Counted from the first letter of the stretch, positions 26,091 through 37,413 are shown. The stretch: 64,000 nucleotides of DNA from Caryophanales bacterium (GCA_016282155.1 JAEEJY010000033.1:1-64000), one strand, 5' to 3'. Numbers and translations: made by a program. The notes: generated from the sequence alone by a model not told the origin.

Positions 26091-26180
26091 AAGAATCCTG
26101 TTTTGACCCCCTTTAAAAACTCTGTGAATTGACTGGAAATTCCTAAAGATTTATCTACTAAACTATAATAGAAATATTAT

Positions 26181-26355
26181 AGTGGCAATGTTAATTACAA
26201 AGGTATAGTGATAAAGATAAATATATATGGACAATCAGCAACCAAGCACCTATGGGAATATAGGTGAAGGCTCAACGACTAGAGTTGAAATAATACTCAA
26301 ATAGCGCAGGGAATTATATTAATATTTTAATATAATTATGATATAGTCTGAACAT
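26181..26355 (+). ncRNA. Group I intron catalytic core (P3-P8)
   Basis: Conserved parts in order: P-like AATCAGCAACCAAGC, a P5 hairpin (CCTAT/ATAGG), R-like GGCTCAACGACTAGAG, and S-like GATATAGTC (near 26340). GACTA and TAGTC form P7. The hallmarks are those of subgroup IA phage introns. The homing endonuclease gene starts 25 nt after the S element. Confidence 0.85.
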
Positions 26356-26379
26356 TATATGAAAATATAAGGAGAATGT

Positions 26380-27510
26380 ATGTATAATATAAAAGAAATA
26401 AAAGAGAAATTAAAAAAATATAATTGTAATATAGTTAATGATGAAGAATATATTAATATGACCACACCTTTAACATTGGAACAAAATGGTTATTATACTA
26501 AAATGTGCGTAAACAATGTTTTAAATGGTGAAAAGTTTAATACATTCGGAACAAAAAACCCTTATTGTGTAAAGAATATGAATACTTATGCAAGAAATAA
26601 GGGAATTAAATCTGAAATATTATCTGTAAAATCTGTTGTTAAAAATAATAAACGTAGAATTTTAGTAGAAGTTAAATGCGAAAGATGTGGCGAAATATTT
26701 ACTAGAGAATGGACGCATTTAAAAAACAGTTCAATGCTATGCAATGATTGTGTAAGAAAAAAACAAGTAATCAAACAAACACCAAAGAATATTGAATTTG
26801 TAAAATCAAAAGGATATAAGTTTATTGATATTCCGAAATATTTAAATGTTCACGATAGAGTTATGGTAGAAGATAAAAACGGATATCGTGGTTATATGGA
26901 TATATGTGGAATTAAAAGTAAACAAAGAATGATATGCTTTAGTATGTATACAAATAAAGAAAATTATTTGTATAATGCTCAAAACTATGTAAAGCAAAAT
27001 GGTTTAGATGTTGAAATATTAGATATTAAAACTTATGAAAATAAACAACACCCATTACTATTATGTAAATGCAGTTGTGGTGAAAGTTTTGAAACTAATA
27101 TCTGGCACATAATTCAAGGTAAAACAAGATGTAATAAATGTTCATCTAGGGAAAGTAACAGAGAGTATAAAGTAAAACAATTCCTAGAAGAAAACAACAT
27201 TGAATATATCCAAGAATTTAAATTAAGTGCTTGTAAAGATATTTTACCTTTACCTTTTGATTTTTGGTTAAAAGATTACAATATATTAATTGAAGTAGAT
27301 GGTGAACAACACGAAAAACCAACTGCTTTTGGTGGAGATAGAAATATTGCAGAAATAAATTTTAAACAACAGTTAAAAAGAGACAAAATAAAGAATGATT
27401 ATTGTAAATATAATAACATTCCTTTATTAAGAATTAATTATACAGATATAGATAATACAGATAATTATAAAAATATAATAACTTCTTTCATACATTCCGT
27501 TCAAATTTAA
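26380..27510 (+). CDS. Intron-encoded homing endonuclease (PD-(D/E)XK/Vsr-like)
   Basis: 376 aa, ATG 26380 behind AAGGAG. Two Cys4 zinc ribbons lie in the middle (CERC ... CNDC, about 103-127; CKCSCG ... CNKC, about 227-253). The C-terminal nuclease has LPFDFWL and ILIEVDGEQHEKP, the acidic strands of a PD-(D/E)XK or Vsr-type fold. It ends 17 nt before the 3' splice site. The usual role is to cut intronless alleles so the intron is copied. Not HNH, GIY-YIG or LAGLIDADG. Confidence 0.8.
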   Translation: MYNIKEIKEKLKKYNCNIVNDEEYINMTTPLTLEQNGYYTKMCVNNVLNGEKFNTFGTKNPYCVKNMNTYARNKGIKSEILSVKSVVKNNKRRILVEVKCERCGEIFTREWTHLKNSSMLCNDCVRKKQVIKQTPKNIEFVKSKGYKFIDIPKYLNVHDRVMVEDKNGYRGYMDICGIKSKQRMICFSMYTNKENYLYNAQNYVKQNGLDVEILDIKTYENKQHPLLLCKCSCGESFETNIWHIIQGKTRCNKCSSRESNREYKVKQFLEENNIEYIQEFKLSACKDILPLPFDFWLKDYNILIEVDGEQHEKPTAFGGDRNIAEINFKQQLKRDKIKNDYCKYNNIPLLRINYTDIDNTDNYKNIITSFIHSVQI

Positions 27511-27527
27511 TTTGAATGAACATAAAG

Positions 27528-30500
27528 GAAACAAATATCTTCAAGACTTGTTCAAATTAATGATGAAGCAAGTTCTACAGGTAAGAAATTAAGAGCAATC
27601 TATGAAGACCTTGATATTGCGATATATGATTCAAACGGACAATTACGTTCAACATTTGATATATTGCAAGAGTTAAGTACTAAATGGGAAACTCTTGATA
27701 CAAATACAAAACAATATATTGCGTTAACATCTTCAGGTGCAAACCAAATTCAGAACTTTTATGCTTTAATGTCTAATTTTGGTACTGCCGTAGACGCTAC
27801 TAATACTGCTATAAATGCAAGTGGTAGTGCTTGGAGAGAAAATGCTAAATATATGGAAAGCATTGAAGCCAAAACTCAAAAATTAAAAACTGCAATTCAA
27901 GATTTAATTTTAGGTAATGGTGGACTTGAAAAGTTGATAAAAATCGTTTTAGATTTATCAACTAATATAGTTAAACTTATAGATAATGCAGGTGGTTTAA
28001 CTACAATAATAGGTACATTAAGTGGTGCTTTAATATTATTAAATAGAGAAGCCGTACTTAAACTTGTTCAAGGTTTATTTTCAGTAGGACAAGCAGTAGA
28101 AGAAGCAACGATTGAACTTAAAATATTTGGTACAACTGTAACAACTACTAATACTGCAATTAATGCTACTGCTGGATATATAGGTATTTTAGTATTGGCT
28201 TGTACTGCTTTAGTAGCAGTATTAAGTTATGTTGCTAAAAGTAATGAAAGAACTATAAAAGATATTGGTGAACTTAATCAGAAAATAGAAATTGAAAGAA
28301 ACGAAATTAAGGAAATCACCGATAATCTTGAAAAGTTAAAGAGTAAACTTAACGAACTAAAAAATATTGAAAACCCTAGTTTAACAGATGAAAGAGATAT
28401 ACAAAATTTAAATGTAGAAATTCATCAGTTAGAGACCGAACTTGCTCTTAAGAAAAAGATTAACGAAGAAGACGAAAGAACTAGAGAGAAAAAAGCAAGT
28501 AAGATAGTTAGTGGAAGTTTATTTGCAGGAAATAAATCTTTAGGTGAAGACTTATTAGTAAATGAAGCGTCATATTTTAAACAAGTAACAGGAAGTTCAA
28601 CTAACGAAGGAAAATATGACACGTTAGGGGAAACCTACTATCAACAAGTTATAAGTTACACAGATAGACTTAATGCAGTAAAAGAAAAACTTAATGAATT
28701 AATTGAAGAAAATAGTACTCTTGTAGATGAAAATGGTAATGTACTTGAAGGGCAAAACAAAAAATACGAAGAAAACAATAAAAAGATAGAGATAGCAGAT
28801 AAACTTATTGATAGTTATGATAAAATGCTTATCAAGGCTACTACCGAATTGGAAAATACAACAGAAGGTCTTGATAAAAATTCTTTATCTTATCAGTTGG
28901 CTAGACAGGCTATAGATTATTATTCTGAATCAGTTTGGAACTCTTTAGACGCAACTGAAAAACAAGCAACTTCAGAAGAATTAATTACTTCTGAATTAGA
29001 AAGAGTTAGAGAAGAATATTCACTAACAGATGACGAATATCAAAAACTTCAAGATACAGTAGAAGAAGCAATAGCAAATAAAGGTGATGAAGAAGACGCT
29101 TATCTTGTTGCTTCTAATGCTATTAATGAATTTATCAGTTCTATAAGAGAAGAATCAGATTTATTGTCTGATTGGAACAAACAACTTGATGACCTACAGG
29201 CTAATTACAAAACTTTAAGTGAAGCAGTAGAGGAATATAATACTAATGGTGGCTATTCAGTAGATACTGTACAAAAATTATTAGCATTATCTCCCGAATA
29301 TCTTTCAATGCTTGTTGAAGAAAATGGTCAACTTAAAGTTAGTGAAGAAGCATTAAAAGCAAAAGCCGTTGCAATCATAGAAGAAGCAAAAGCCAAAATC
29401 TATGAAGAAGGTGCAGAAAGAATAAATCAAATAGCGCAAAGAGATTCTACTGCTACTACAAATGAAAATACTCAAGCAGTAAAAAATAATACAGAAGCAA
29501 ATCTCGCTAATGCTAAATCAGTATATGATATGGCAAAATCAAGAGAGTTACTAAATAATGGTGGCGCTCGTAAAGAAATTGACGCTATTGATAAAGATGT
29601 TCAAAAGAGAGTTAAAACGCTTGATAATTTACTTCTCGATTTGGACAAAGATTTCAAGAAGACATTTACGGACGCTAAAACTTCTGCTAGTCAAGCAAAA
29701 TCAGAAGTTAATGCATTGAAGTCTTCTGTTGAAGCCCTTAAACAAGAAGTCGCTGATATGAATGATGAACTTGATAAATATAAGAAAGCCATCAGTTATA
29801 TCAAAGGCAAACTTGATGAAGAAATAGATTCGCTCAAAGAGCAAAGAGATATCGAAGTTCAGTTGCTTGAAGACAAGATAGAAGCACTCGAAGATGAAAA
29901 GCGACTTGACGAAGATAGACATAAAGAAGAAATTCGTTTGCTTGAAGAAGAAAGAGATTTAATAATCAATACTACTAAAGAGCAAATCGAAACTCTTAAA
30001 GAAAGAAAAGAGCAAGAAGAAGAATATTGGAATAATAAAATTCAAGCCCTTAAAGACCAAAATGAAGCGTTAGAAGAACAAGCAGAACTAGAGAAGTTAT
30101 TACTCAATCTTGAAACTGCTAAAAATACTAAAGTCAGAGTTTATAAAAAGGGTCAAGGCTTTGTATGGCAAACTGACGCAGAAGCAGTCAAGAAAGCAAA
30201 GAAAGAACTTGATACTTTCTATAGAAAGAAAGACTATGATAACGCGCTTAAGGAACTTGAGAATTTCAAAAAGGCTTCTTTGGATAGTTATAACGCACAG
30301 ATTGATGATTTAAATAATTATGTTAATTCAGTCAAGAATGCTTATAACACTCAAATTGACGGAATTAATGCCCTTATTGCTACGAATAAGACTAAATATG
30401 ATGAACAAATCACTAGTCTTAAGAATATGGTCAAGCAAACTAAATCTGCTTATGAAGAACAAATAAAGTATTTTGAAGAATACAAAAAGAGTTTTGATAA

Positions 30501-31341
30501 GCAGTTAAATGCGTATGAAGACCAACAATCTAGATTGCTTACGTTGCAATTAACAGGCATAGATTTTGAGAATCAGAATTGGAAAACAAGATTAAGTAAT
30601 CTTGATTCATTTGCAAAAGAATATAATAACAAACTTGCAGAGTTACAGAAGAAGCAAGAAGAATTAAATGCACTGCAAAGACAGTTGAATAGTTCTTCTT
30701 CATCAAGTGGTAGTACAAATTATAACCCTACTCCTACACCCACACCTACACCAACACCAACTACTAGAACTAAAACTGTTTATGTTGTAGGTGGTAAAGA
30801 GTTTTCAGATTATAATAGTGCTATTAATACTGTAAATTCTAATAAGAGATTTAATGAAGATATTGATAGACAAATTGCAGAAGTCAGAAAAAAGGGTGGA
30901 AACACTACTGCTATGCAGGCACAAATAAATGCATTAAACTCTCAAAAGAAAGCAACAAGTTATTCTACCAAAACAGTAACATATGCAAAAGGTACACCTT
31001 CTGTAAAAGATGACCAAATTGCTATCGTAGGTGAGAACCCTAACAAAGAATTAGTTATTGGTTCTAAACTTAATGGTACTGCTATGAACTTAAAGAAGGG
31101 TACAGGTGTTGTTAACGCTAAATCTACAAGTACTTTAGCAGGATTATTAAATACTTTAGGTGGACAGTTAAGTAGTGCTAGTACGGGTAATTATAACTTA
31201 TCCGATAATAGTACTCAAACATCACAATCAATTCAGATTGGTAATATATCCTTACCTCAAGTTAGAGACGCAAATGATTTTATAGATGCATTAAGCAATT
31301 TCCAAAACATAATGGCTCAAAAGGCTTATTCTAGTATTTAA
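27528..31341 (+). CDS. Tail tape measure protein, exon 2
   Basis: About 1271 residues after splicing, from KQISSRLVQIND. It has a Gly/Ala-rich hydrophobic stretch (about 28000-28230 nt) typical of tape measure membrane segments, then several hundred residues of coiled coil, a (PT)n linker near 30730-30765, and a C-terminus with GTPSVKDDQIAIVGENP and NKELVIG, a known tape measure end motif. The ATG at 27664 is not a true start: coding homology continues upstream to the splice site. Confidence 0.85.
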
Positions 31342-31346
31342 ATATA

Positions 31347-31382
31347 AAAGAGAGAAGTTTAGGCTTCTCTCTTTAGTACATA
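31347..31382 (+). promoter_or_regulatory. Late intergenic module 5: hairpin + GTACATA
   Basis: AAAGAGAGAAG (31347-31357) pairs with CTTCTCTCTTT (31364-31374), then GTACATA (31376-31382) and AAAGGAG. It follows the tape measure gene. Confidence 0.75.
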
Positions 31383-31404
31383 ATAAAATAAAGGAGAAAT
31401 AACT

Positions 31405-32502
31405 ATGGCAACAAACACTCAAGAAGCAATCAACGCGATTGCTAGTGGAATAGTTGAGTATGTAGATAATAAAATTTCAAATATACCATATGTGCGTACT
31501 GAACTAGGCACAATAAAAAGTGTTAGTTTGACTAATGGTAAATATTTACATACAGTTACAGTTAGAAATTTTGATTATATAAAAATAAAGTCTGTAGGTA
31601 ATAATAAATATCTTGTTGGAAGTATAGTATATTTGCTTGTACCTAATGGACAGTATAATAATATGTTTATATTAGGACACCTTGATGACGCGTTAGCAAA
31701 TATTAAAGGTGGTACTATAGATATTGGTAACGGAAAGTTTTCTGTAGACGCTAGTGGTAATATGACTGCTACTAGTGGTAAGATTGGTTTGTTTGATATT
31801 GATGAAGGTTTTAAATATTACAATCCAGAAAGTCCTACAGATGTAATTGGTGATATTATACCATTCTCTAGTGGTGGTGTTGGTGGTATAGAAATTGGTG
31901 GCGCAGAATTAAGATTATCTAGTAGTAGAAGTACACAATTATTATCTGATAGAGATGTTTCATTACACGGAAAAGAAGATGTAGAGATAACATCTGGAAT
32001 AAATGAAGGTGGTATAACAGAAAGTGGAAATATAAGTATGAGTTCTTTTGGTGGAGATATAAGTATAATAGGTATATTTAAATGTTATTCTTATTCTTTA
32101 ATTACACCACAAATAAATTTTCAAACCCCATATTCTTCAGATAATGTAACATATACATATTCTAGGTTGCCTATGTTAGCACCATCTTACAGACAAACTT
32201 CTGATAAGAGAATGAAGAAAGATATAAAGAAGTTAAATATTAAGAAAGCGTCTGATTTTATATTAAGTCTTAAACCTTGTGAATTTAGATATAAAGAAAA
32301 TGATGAAGAAAAACATCACGGCTTTATTGCACAAGAAGTTAAGAAAAATATGTATGATGATTGGAGTCTACACACTGGTAATGAAAGTCAAACACTTGCT
32401 TATACTGAACTTATTGCAGATATGGTTGCTACAATTCAAAAGCAACAAGAACAAATAGAAGAATTAAGGAAGGATATTGAAATATTAAAGAAAGGAGAAT
32501 AA
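31405..32502 (+). CDS. Tail fibre/spike-type protein with S74 autoprocessing chaperone
   Basis: 365 aa. The N-terminus is beta-rich (VGSIVYLLVPNGQYNN), the middle a Gly/Ser beta region, and the C-terminus an intramolecular chaperone of the peptidase S74 type: S266-D-K-R-M-KKDIKKL, LKPCEFRYK, HGFIAQEV, ending in a coiled coil. S74 chaperones fold trimeric fibres and cut themselves at the Ser. Located right after the tape measure gene. Confidence 0.85.
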   Translation: MATNTQEAINAIASGIVEYVDNKISNIPYVRTELGTIKSVSLTNGKYLHTVTVRNFDYIKIKSVGNNKYLVGSIVYLLVPNGQYNNMFILGHLDDALANIKGGTIDIGNGKFSVDASGNMTATSGKIGLFDIDEGFKYYNPESPTDVIGDIIPFSSGGVGGIEIGGAELRLSSSRSTQLLSDRDVSLHGKEDVEITSGINEGGITESGNISMSSFGGDISIIGIFKCYSYSLITPQINFQTPYSSDNVTYTYSRLPMLAPSYRQTSDKRMKKDIKKLNIKKASDFILSLKPCEFRYKENDEEKHHGFIAQEVKKNMYDDWSLHTGNESQTLAYTELIADMVATIQKQQEQIEELRKDIEILKKGE

Positions 32503-32512
32503 ATGACAAAGT

Positions 32513-35296
32513 ATGGCAACTATTGAAAAATCTCCTGTGATTTTAAGTGCAAAAGCGAGTTATATTGGTGAACATTTTGCTACTATTGAACTAGTTTTTG
32601 AATGGGACATTAATGATTTTGATAATATTACAGGTATGGTCTATATGGTAGGCGATATTGATTATTCCTATGGTTTTTATCAAGGTACTATATCTGTACA
32701 ATATTTAGGAAACAATACTTTTAAATGGATAGGAAGTACTGATAGCAGTTGGTTGGTTTTAGGTGAAAGTCAATATAAAATAAAAATATATGGTGAAAAA
32801 ACCTCAACTCAAGAAGAATTTGATACTTTATATTCTGATAAATTTATAATGTACTTGTTTCAACAACCTGTAATTACTTCAAATGTTTATGCTGGTCAAC
32901 TTGTAGAAATGGAAGATGGTGCTTTTACATTTGAAGATATATATAATCAATCACAGTCGGCAGAACTTTATTGGTATCAATATATATTATATGATTCCAA
33001 CGATGTAGTATTACAAACAGGAGAAAAAACATACTGCTATGAATCTCCTCCTGTTAATATGAGTTATACTTTTGATGGGTTTATTAATCGTCAAAATTAT
33101 AAAATAAAAATTAAAACTGCTACTTTATATGGCGATTTAGAATACGAAAAAACAACTTCCTTTACTGCTAGGACTAATACAGTAATTGCAGATTATCCTA
33201 ATGTACTTGAAGCAGAATGTAAAAGTAATGCAGATAGCAATGATATTAAAATAACATTCTATTGGAATACTAATAGATTTGAACCCGTAGATTATATGGT
33301 GTTCATCAATAATGATGAAGAAGGTGTCAAATTTATTAATACAGAAGATATAACATATCTTGGTGATAATGTATATGAGTTAAATATTAATGTGTTAAAT
33401 TCAGATACACAAATATTTGAGTTTGGTGAAAATTCTTATCAAATCAAATTGATAAGTTATGATAGTGGTGATGAAATTGCTAGTTCAAGGTCTAATAGTT
33501 TTATGATGTTTAGGGGCAATCTTCCCGTTATAACAAATTCAAATATATCTGAATATGAAGTAATTACAGAAAGTGGTTATATATTTTCTGATACTTATTA
33601 TCAAGCACAGAATGACCCTTTAGATTATTGTCAATATACTTTATATGACGCAAATGATAATGTATTGGAAAAGAGTGATAAAATATTTAGCACGAATTTA
33701 CCACCGATAATATTATATTATTATTTCAATGGTTTTGAGAACAATACGATGTATAAAATAGGGTTTTATTTAAGAACTCAACACGGTCTGGAGGTTAGTA
33801 AAGTGACGAGTTTTAATGTAGAGTATGATGAACCCATTTTAAAGAGTAAACTAAAAGTTGAAAATAAATGTAATGAAGGATATATAGACATTAGTAGTAA
33901 CATCTTTGCAGGTCAAGGTATTACTAGTCCTACCCCTATGGTTTATATTGATGAAGGGGGTAAATATTCTGCATACGCTATAGCGTCAGACCCTGTTATA
34001 CAATATGGTTCTAATACAAGCAGATGGATATATTGGAATAATGGAATTGATATAGATAAAAACTTTGTTTTAAAGTTTTGGTTTACATTGGGTTCAACTA
34101 ATAATAATATTATTAGAATGTATGATGATGATGGTCATTATATAAATGTAAAATATAAAAGACTTAAAAGAAATAATCAAGCATTTAATGGCGACTTCAT
34201 TGAAATTTCAGATGAGAATGGAAATGTAATCGCCAATTCTAATATACTTTCTATAAGAGCAAATTCAACCGATAAATTCTTCTTATGGATAAAGGTTGTA
34301 GATGATGAATGGGAAGTAATAATACAAAACCTCGAACAAGATACTTCTGTATTTAATTGGAATGATTTAGACGATAATTTAGGTTGGAATCAGACTACAG
34401 ATTTAACTTGGGAAGGTGAGCAATATGAAGACGAAGGTTTATCAACGGCTTATCCTATTGCAATAAGAAATAATCTTACCAATGTAATAGTTGGTAATGC
34501 AATCTGTAGACAGTTAGAAGTTACAAATAATATTGAAGAAACTTACAATCAGAATTTTGATGATTGGGATGAGTTTATGGTATTGAAATGTGACTTTGAT
34601 AGAAACGTACAAGCAGGTAACCTTGAAGAACAAGTAGGCAATATTGACGCGATTAGAATTAAGAGAAAAGATGCAAGTATGGGTAAATGGATAACCATAT
34701 TTGAAAGAGAGATTAATGATGATACAGACTTAAAGATTGCTTACAGAGATTATGGTGTACCTAAAGGAATTGAACAGACTTATGCTTTAGTTCCCGTTTT
34801 AGCAGATAAGACAGAAGGTAATTATATTACTGCTAAAGTTGTACCTAATTGGAATGCTACATTTATTTATGATGGCGAACAGTGCTTTAAATTATATAGT
34901 TCAATTACATATGGTAATGTGGCGAAGAATAGACCTGTTGGTGTATTGAACCCTATAGGTGCTATTTATCCTACTGTAATACAGAATGGCGAAAATAAAT
35001 ATATGAGTGGTATGGTATCTGGACAGTTGTTAGGATATAATTACGAACAGACAAGAAGATTAGATAGAGTAGATGTTACAAGACAGATTCAAGACTTTAC
35101 CGATTTCTTAACAAATGGTAGAGCAAAAATAATCTTCGATTGGAATGGTAATTGTTGGTTAGCAAGAGTTACAGATTCACCTACTATAAATTACAATATC
35201 AAAACAACTAATGGTGTGGCTACAGTATCATTTAGTTGGGTTGAACAAGGCAAATATAATAATGAAGAAGACCTTGAGAATAATAATCTTAAATAG
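32513..35296 (+). CDS. Large tail-tip protein with fibronectin-like repeats
   Basis: 927 aa. Two or more repeats of about 215 residues in the first half share ATIELVFEWDINDF / NDIKITFYWNTNRF and FGENSYQIKL, an all-beta (fibronectin/Ig-like) layout. The C-terminal about 250 residues (RPVGVLNPIGAIYPTVIQNG ... WNGNCWLARVTD) look like a distal-tail or adhesin base domain. The start is ATG 32513. A short out-of-frame ATG frame of 7 codons (32503) precedes it, so coupling is possible. Confidence 0.6.
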   Translation: MATIEKSPVILSAKASYIGEHFATIELVFEWDINDFDNITGMVYMVGDIDYSYGFYQGTISVQYLGNNTFKWIGSTDSSWLVLGESQYKIKIYGEKTSTQEEFDTLYSDKFIMYLFQQPVITSNVYAGQLVEMEDGAFTFEDIYNQSQSAELYWYQYILYDSNDVVLQTGEKTYCYESPPVNMSYTFDGFINRQNYKIKIKTATLYGDLEYEKTTSFTARTNTVIADYPNVLEAECKSNADSNDIKITFYWNTNRFEPVDYMVFINNDEEGVKFINTEDITYLGDNVYELNINVLNSDTQIFEFGENSYQIKLISYDSGDEIASSRSNSFMMFRGNLPVITNSNISEYEVITESGYIFSDTYYQAQNDPLDYCQYTLYDANDNVLEKSDKIFSTNLPPIILYYYFNGFENNTMYKIGFYLRTQHGLEVSKVTSFNVEYDEPILKSKLKVENKCNEGYIDISSNIFAGQGITSPTPMVYIDEGGKYSAYAIASDPVIQYGSNTSRWIYWNNGIDIDKNFVLKFWFTLGSTNNNIIRMYDDDGHYINVKYKRLKRNNQAFNGDFIEISDENGNVIANSNILSIRANSTDKFFLWIKVVDDEWEVIIQNLEQDTSVFNWNDLDDNLGWNQTTDLTWEGEQYEDEGLSTAYPIAIRNNLTNVIVGNAICRQLEVTNNIEETYNQNFDDWDEFMVLKCDFDRNVQAGNLEEQVGNIDAIRIKRKDASMGKWITIFEREINDDTDLKIAYRDYGVPKGIEQTYALVPVLADKTEGNYITAKVVPNWNATFIYDGEQCFKLYSSITYGNVAKNRPVGVLNPIGAIYPTVIQNGENKYMSGMVSGQLLGYNYEQTRRLDRVDVTRQIQDFTDFLTNGRAKIIFDWNGNCWLARVTDSPTINYNIKTTNGVATVSFSWVEQGKYNNEEDLENNNLK

Positions 35297-35310
35297 AGAG
35301 GAGTGGGATA

Positions 35311-36495
35311 ATGGGTCTGTTTAAATATTTCAACCCTGAAGAATATAGAGTAAGTAAACAGAACAATAGAACTTTGCATATTCTAATATATATATTAGAT
35401 TTTCAGTTCAGAAAAATTGCAGAGTTAAGTGGTATTGTTTTGGATAACTCTACATTTTCTATTGACGCGAATAGCGATATAAGAAGAACTTGTAATTTAT
35501 CTATTATTCCTACTTCATCAGATTTTGATATCACCGCTAATAGTGATATATGGATAGATAAATATATTCAAGTAAAGGTTGGAATTGAAGATACAAGTAA
35601 CAATAATGAAATAGTATATACTAATAAAGGTGTATACTTGATTAATAATCCTAGTAAAGTTTATAGCGCAACTAGTAATCAATTAACTATAACAGGAATT
35701 GATTTAATGGCTAAACTTACAGGAATGAGAAATGGATATTTGAGTGGCACTCAAGGTGGAGTGTCATATCAAATTCCAGCAGGTAGTGATATTGGTGATG
35801 CTATCAAATCTACTTTTGCATTAGGTGGATTTGATAATGTCGCGGTATCAGATTTTAAACCTACTTCGGTTGTGCCTAATGATATTATAATATCAGTTGG
35901 AAGTACGATTTATGGTATGTTAAAAGAATTAGTTGATATTAATTCATTTTATCAAATGTATTTTGATGAAAATGGTGTGCCTTATGTAAATCGTATTCCT
36001 AGTGGTGACAATGAGCCTGTAATGGTTGATGATGATTTATGGAAAGATGTTTTAATTTCTTATAATCAAAATATATCTTTTGAAGAAGTTAAAAATGTTG
36101 TTGAAGTTTATGGTAAAACTTTAGATGACGGAACTACACCTTATGCTATTGCTTTAGATGATGACCCTAGAAGTCCATTCTATGCTTATGGTAAAGCAGG
36201 TCAAATTAGAATCATCTTAAGTGGTGGTGAATATGATAATATATATACTGATGAATTGGCACAAGATAGAGCCGATTATGAGTTATATTTAAGATGTAGA
36301 TTACAAGACCAATTAACGATTACTACTGTACCTATTTATTGGTTAAATGTGAATTGGTTGATTGAAATCACATTGCCTAATAAGCAAGGCGAAGAAGTAA
36401 CTGAAAAATATATAATTAAAAAGATTGATACTACTGTAGGAGTTAATGGAACTCAAACTATTACTATGATGAAATATTATCCTACAGATGTATAG
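35311..36495 (+). CDS. Tail baseplate / tail-associated protein (DUF5048-like)
   Basis: 394 aa. N-terminus RTLHILIYILDFQFRKIAELSGIVLD, then RRTCNLSIIP, WIDKYIQVKVGI and TNKGVYLINNP, then IDLMAKLTGMRNGYLSG. This is a pattern of Firmicutes siphophage tail-hub proteins. The C-terminus is beta-rich with NWLIEITLPNKQ. It sits between the tip protein and fibres. Confidence 0.65.
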   Translation: MGLFKYFNPEEYRVSKQNNRTLHILIYILDFQFRKIAELSGIVLDNSTFSIDANSDIRRTCNLSIIPTSSDFDITANSDIWIDKYIQVKVGIEDTSNNNEIVYTNKGVYLINNPSKVYSATSNQLTITGIDLMAKLTGMRNGYLSGTQGGVSYQIPAGSDIGDAIKSTFALGGFDNVAVSDFKPTSVVPNDIIISVGSTIYGMLKELVDINSFYQMYFDENGVPYVNRIPSGDNEPVMVDDDLWKDVLISYNQNISFEEVKNVVEVYGKTLDDGTTPYAIALDDDPRSPFYAYGKAGQIRIILSGGEYDNIYTDELAQDRADYELYLRCRLQDQLTITTVPIYWLNVNWLIEITLPNKQGEEVTEKYIIKKIDTTVGVNGTQTITMMKYYPTDV

Positions 36496-36509
36496 AAAGG
36501 AAATATAAA

Positions 36510-37409
36510 ATGGCAAGTATTCAAATTAATAGAGGTACTACTACTGAAATTGAAAATACGCCATATAGAGATGGTTTAATCTCTTTTGATACCGACAAGA
36601 AAGAAATCTTGATGGATAACAATGGGGAAAGAGAAACTTATGGTGCTAACGGCACTGAAGTTACTGCTAACCCTGAAGGTCAAGCCACTGGAGATTTACA
36701 GAAATTAGGTATTGGCGAAGATATTTATAATGTTAGTGGTGGTCATACAATTCAGAATACAAGTGGTACGGCAGTAACACAAAGAACTAAAATGCGTATT
36801 AATGGCGCATATGTTCACGATGATGCTACTAATCAAGTTACTGATGTTGATATTGTAAGAGATATGCTTAAATCTGAAATTGAGTCATTAAGTGGTGATT
36901 CAGTTGAAGGTTTTCAACATAGTACTGACGAACCTGATGAAGTACAAATTACAATACCTACAGAACTTGACGATTTAAATGATGTTAGTATTGATAATAA
37001 CTTGGAAGATGGTCAAGTATTGAAATATAATAGTACTACTCATAAATGGGAAAATAGTACTGTTGGTTATTTTGTATCACAAAGTTCACCTATTACAGTT
37101 GAAGCAACTACAAATACAACATTGGTTACAATACCAAAAGTTGAAGCAGGTGTATATATTGTTTGCGGTTCATTAAAAATTAATACTATGCCATCAAGCA
37201 ATGTTTTAAGATATTTTCAATTAACAATGTCAAATGGAGATAAGATTTGTGAGATGACAATAAATCAGGCAGCCTATGCTACAATTAGAATACCTGTAAG
37301 TGGTGTAGTAATATTTAATTCCGATACTACAAATGTTAATTTAATTGTTTATTTGAGAGAACAATTAGAAATTGCAGAAACTGAAATAGGTCTTATGAAA
37401 ATGTTCTAA
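36510..37409 (+). CDS. Tail fibre-like protein
   Basis: 299 aa. N-terminus ASIQINRGTTTEIENTPYRDGLISFDTDKK is a common fibre-base motif. Middle: HTIQNTSGTAVTQRTKMRINGAYVHDD, shared with the 44510 gene. C-terminal beta domain. Likely a short fibre or collar subunit. The host-type promoter at 37414 begins 4 nt after its stop. Confidence 0.65.
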   Translation: MASIQINRGTTTEIENTPYRDGLISFDTDKKEILMDNNGERETYGANGTEVTANPEGQATGDLQKLGIGEDIYNVSGGHTIQNTSGTAVTQRTKMRINGAYVHDDATNQVTDVDIVRDMLKSEIESLSGDSVEGFQHSTDEPDEVQITIPTELDDLNDVSIDNNLEDGQVLKYNSTTHKWENSTVGYFVSQSSPITVEATTNTTLVTIPKVEAGVYIVCGSLKINTMPSSNVLRYFQLTMSNGDKICEMTINQAAYATIRIPVSGVVIFNSDTTNVNLIVYLREQLEIAETEIGLMKMF

Positions 37410-37413
37410 TCGG

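Larger units (their letters stand above)
26091..27527 (+). mobile_element. Group I intron in the tape measure gene, with endonuclease gene
   Basis: 1437 nt. The ends were set from base pairing. P1: exon AGGGGATT with intron GACCCCCT, ending in the U.G pair at the 5' splice site. P10: exon-2 GAAACA with intron TGTTTT, which lies directly before the P1 strand. The last intron base is G27527. The core elements are present: AATCAGC, CTCAACGACTAGAG and ATATAGTC (P7 pairing GACTA/TAGTC). Splicing rejoins GARGL with KQISSRLVQIND, restoring a tape measure consensus. Confidence 0.9.

Noticed and set aside
26091-26106. True C-terminus of the tape measure protein at 26106
   Set aside because: These last codons are intron sequence past the 5' splice site; the P1 pairing and downstream exon show the gene continues.
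27664-31341. Independent gene starting at ATG 27664
   Set aside because: Tape measure homology runs upstream to the 3' splice site at 27528 and there is no ribosome binding site at this ATG.
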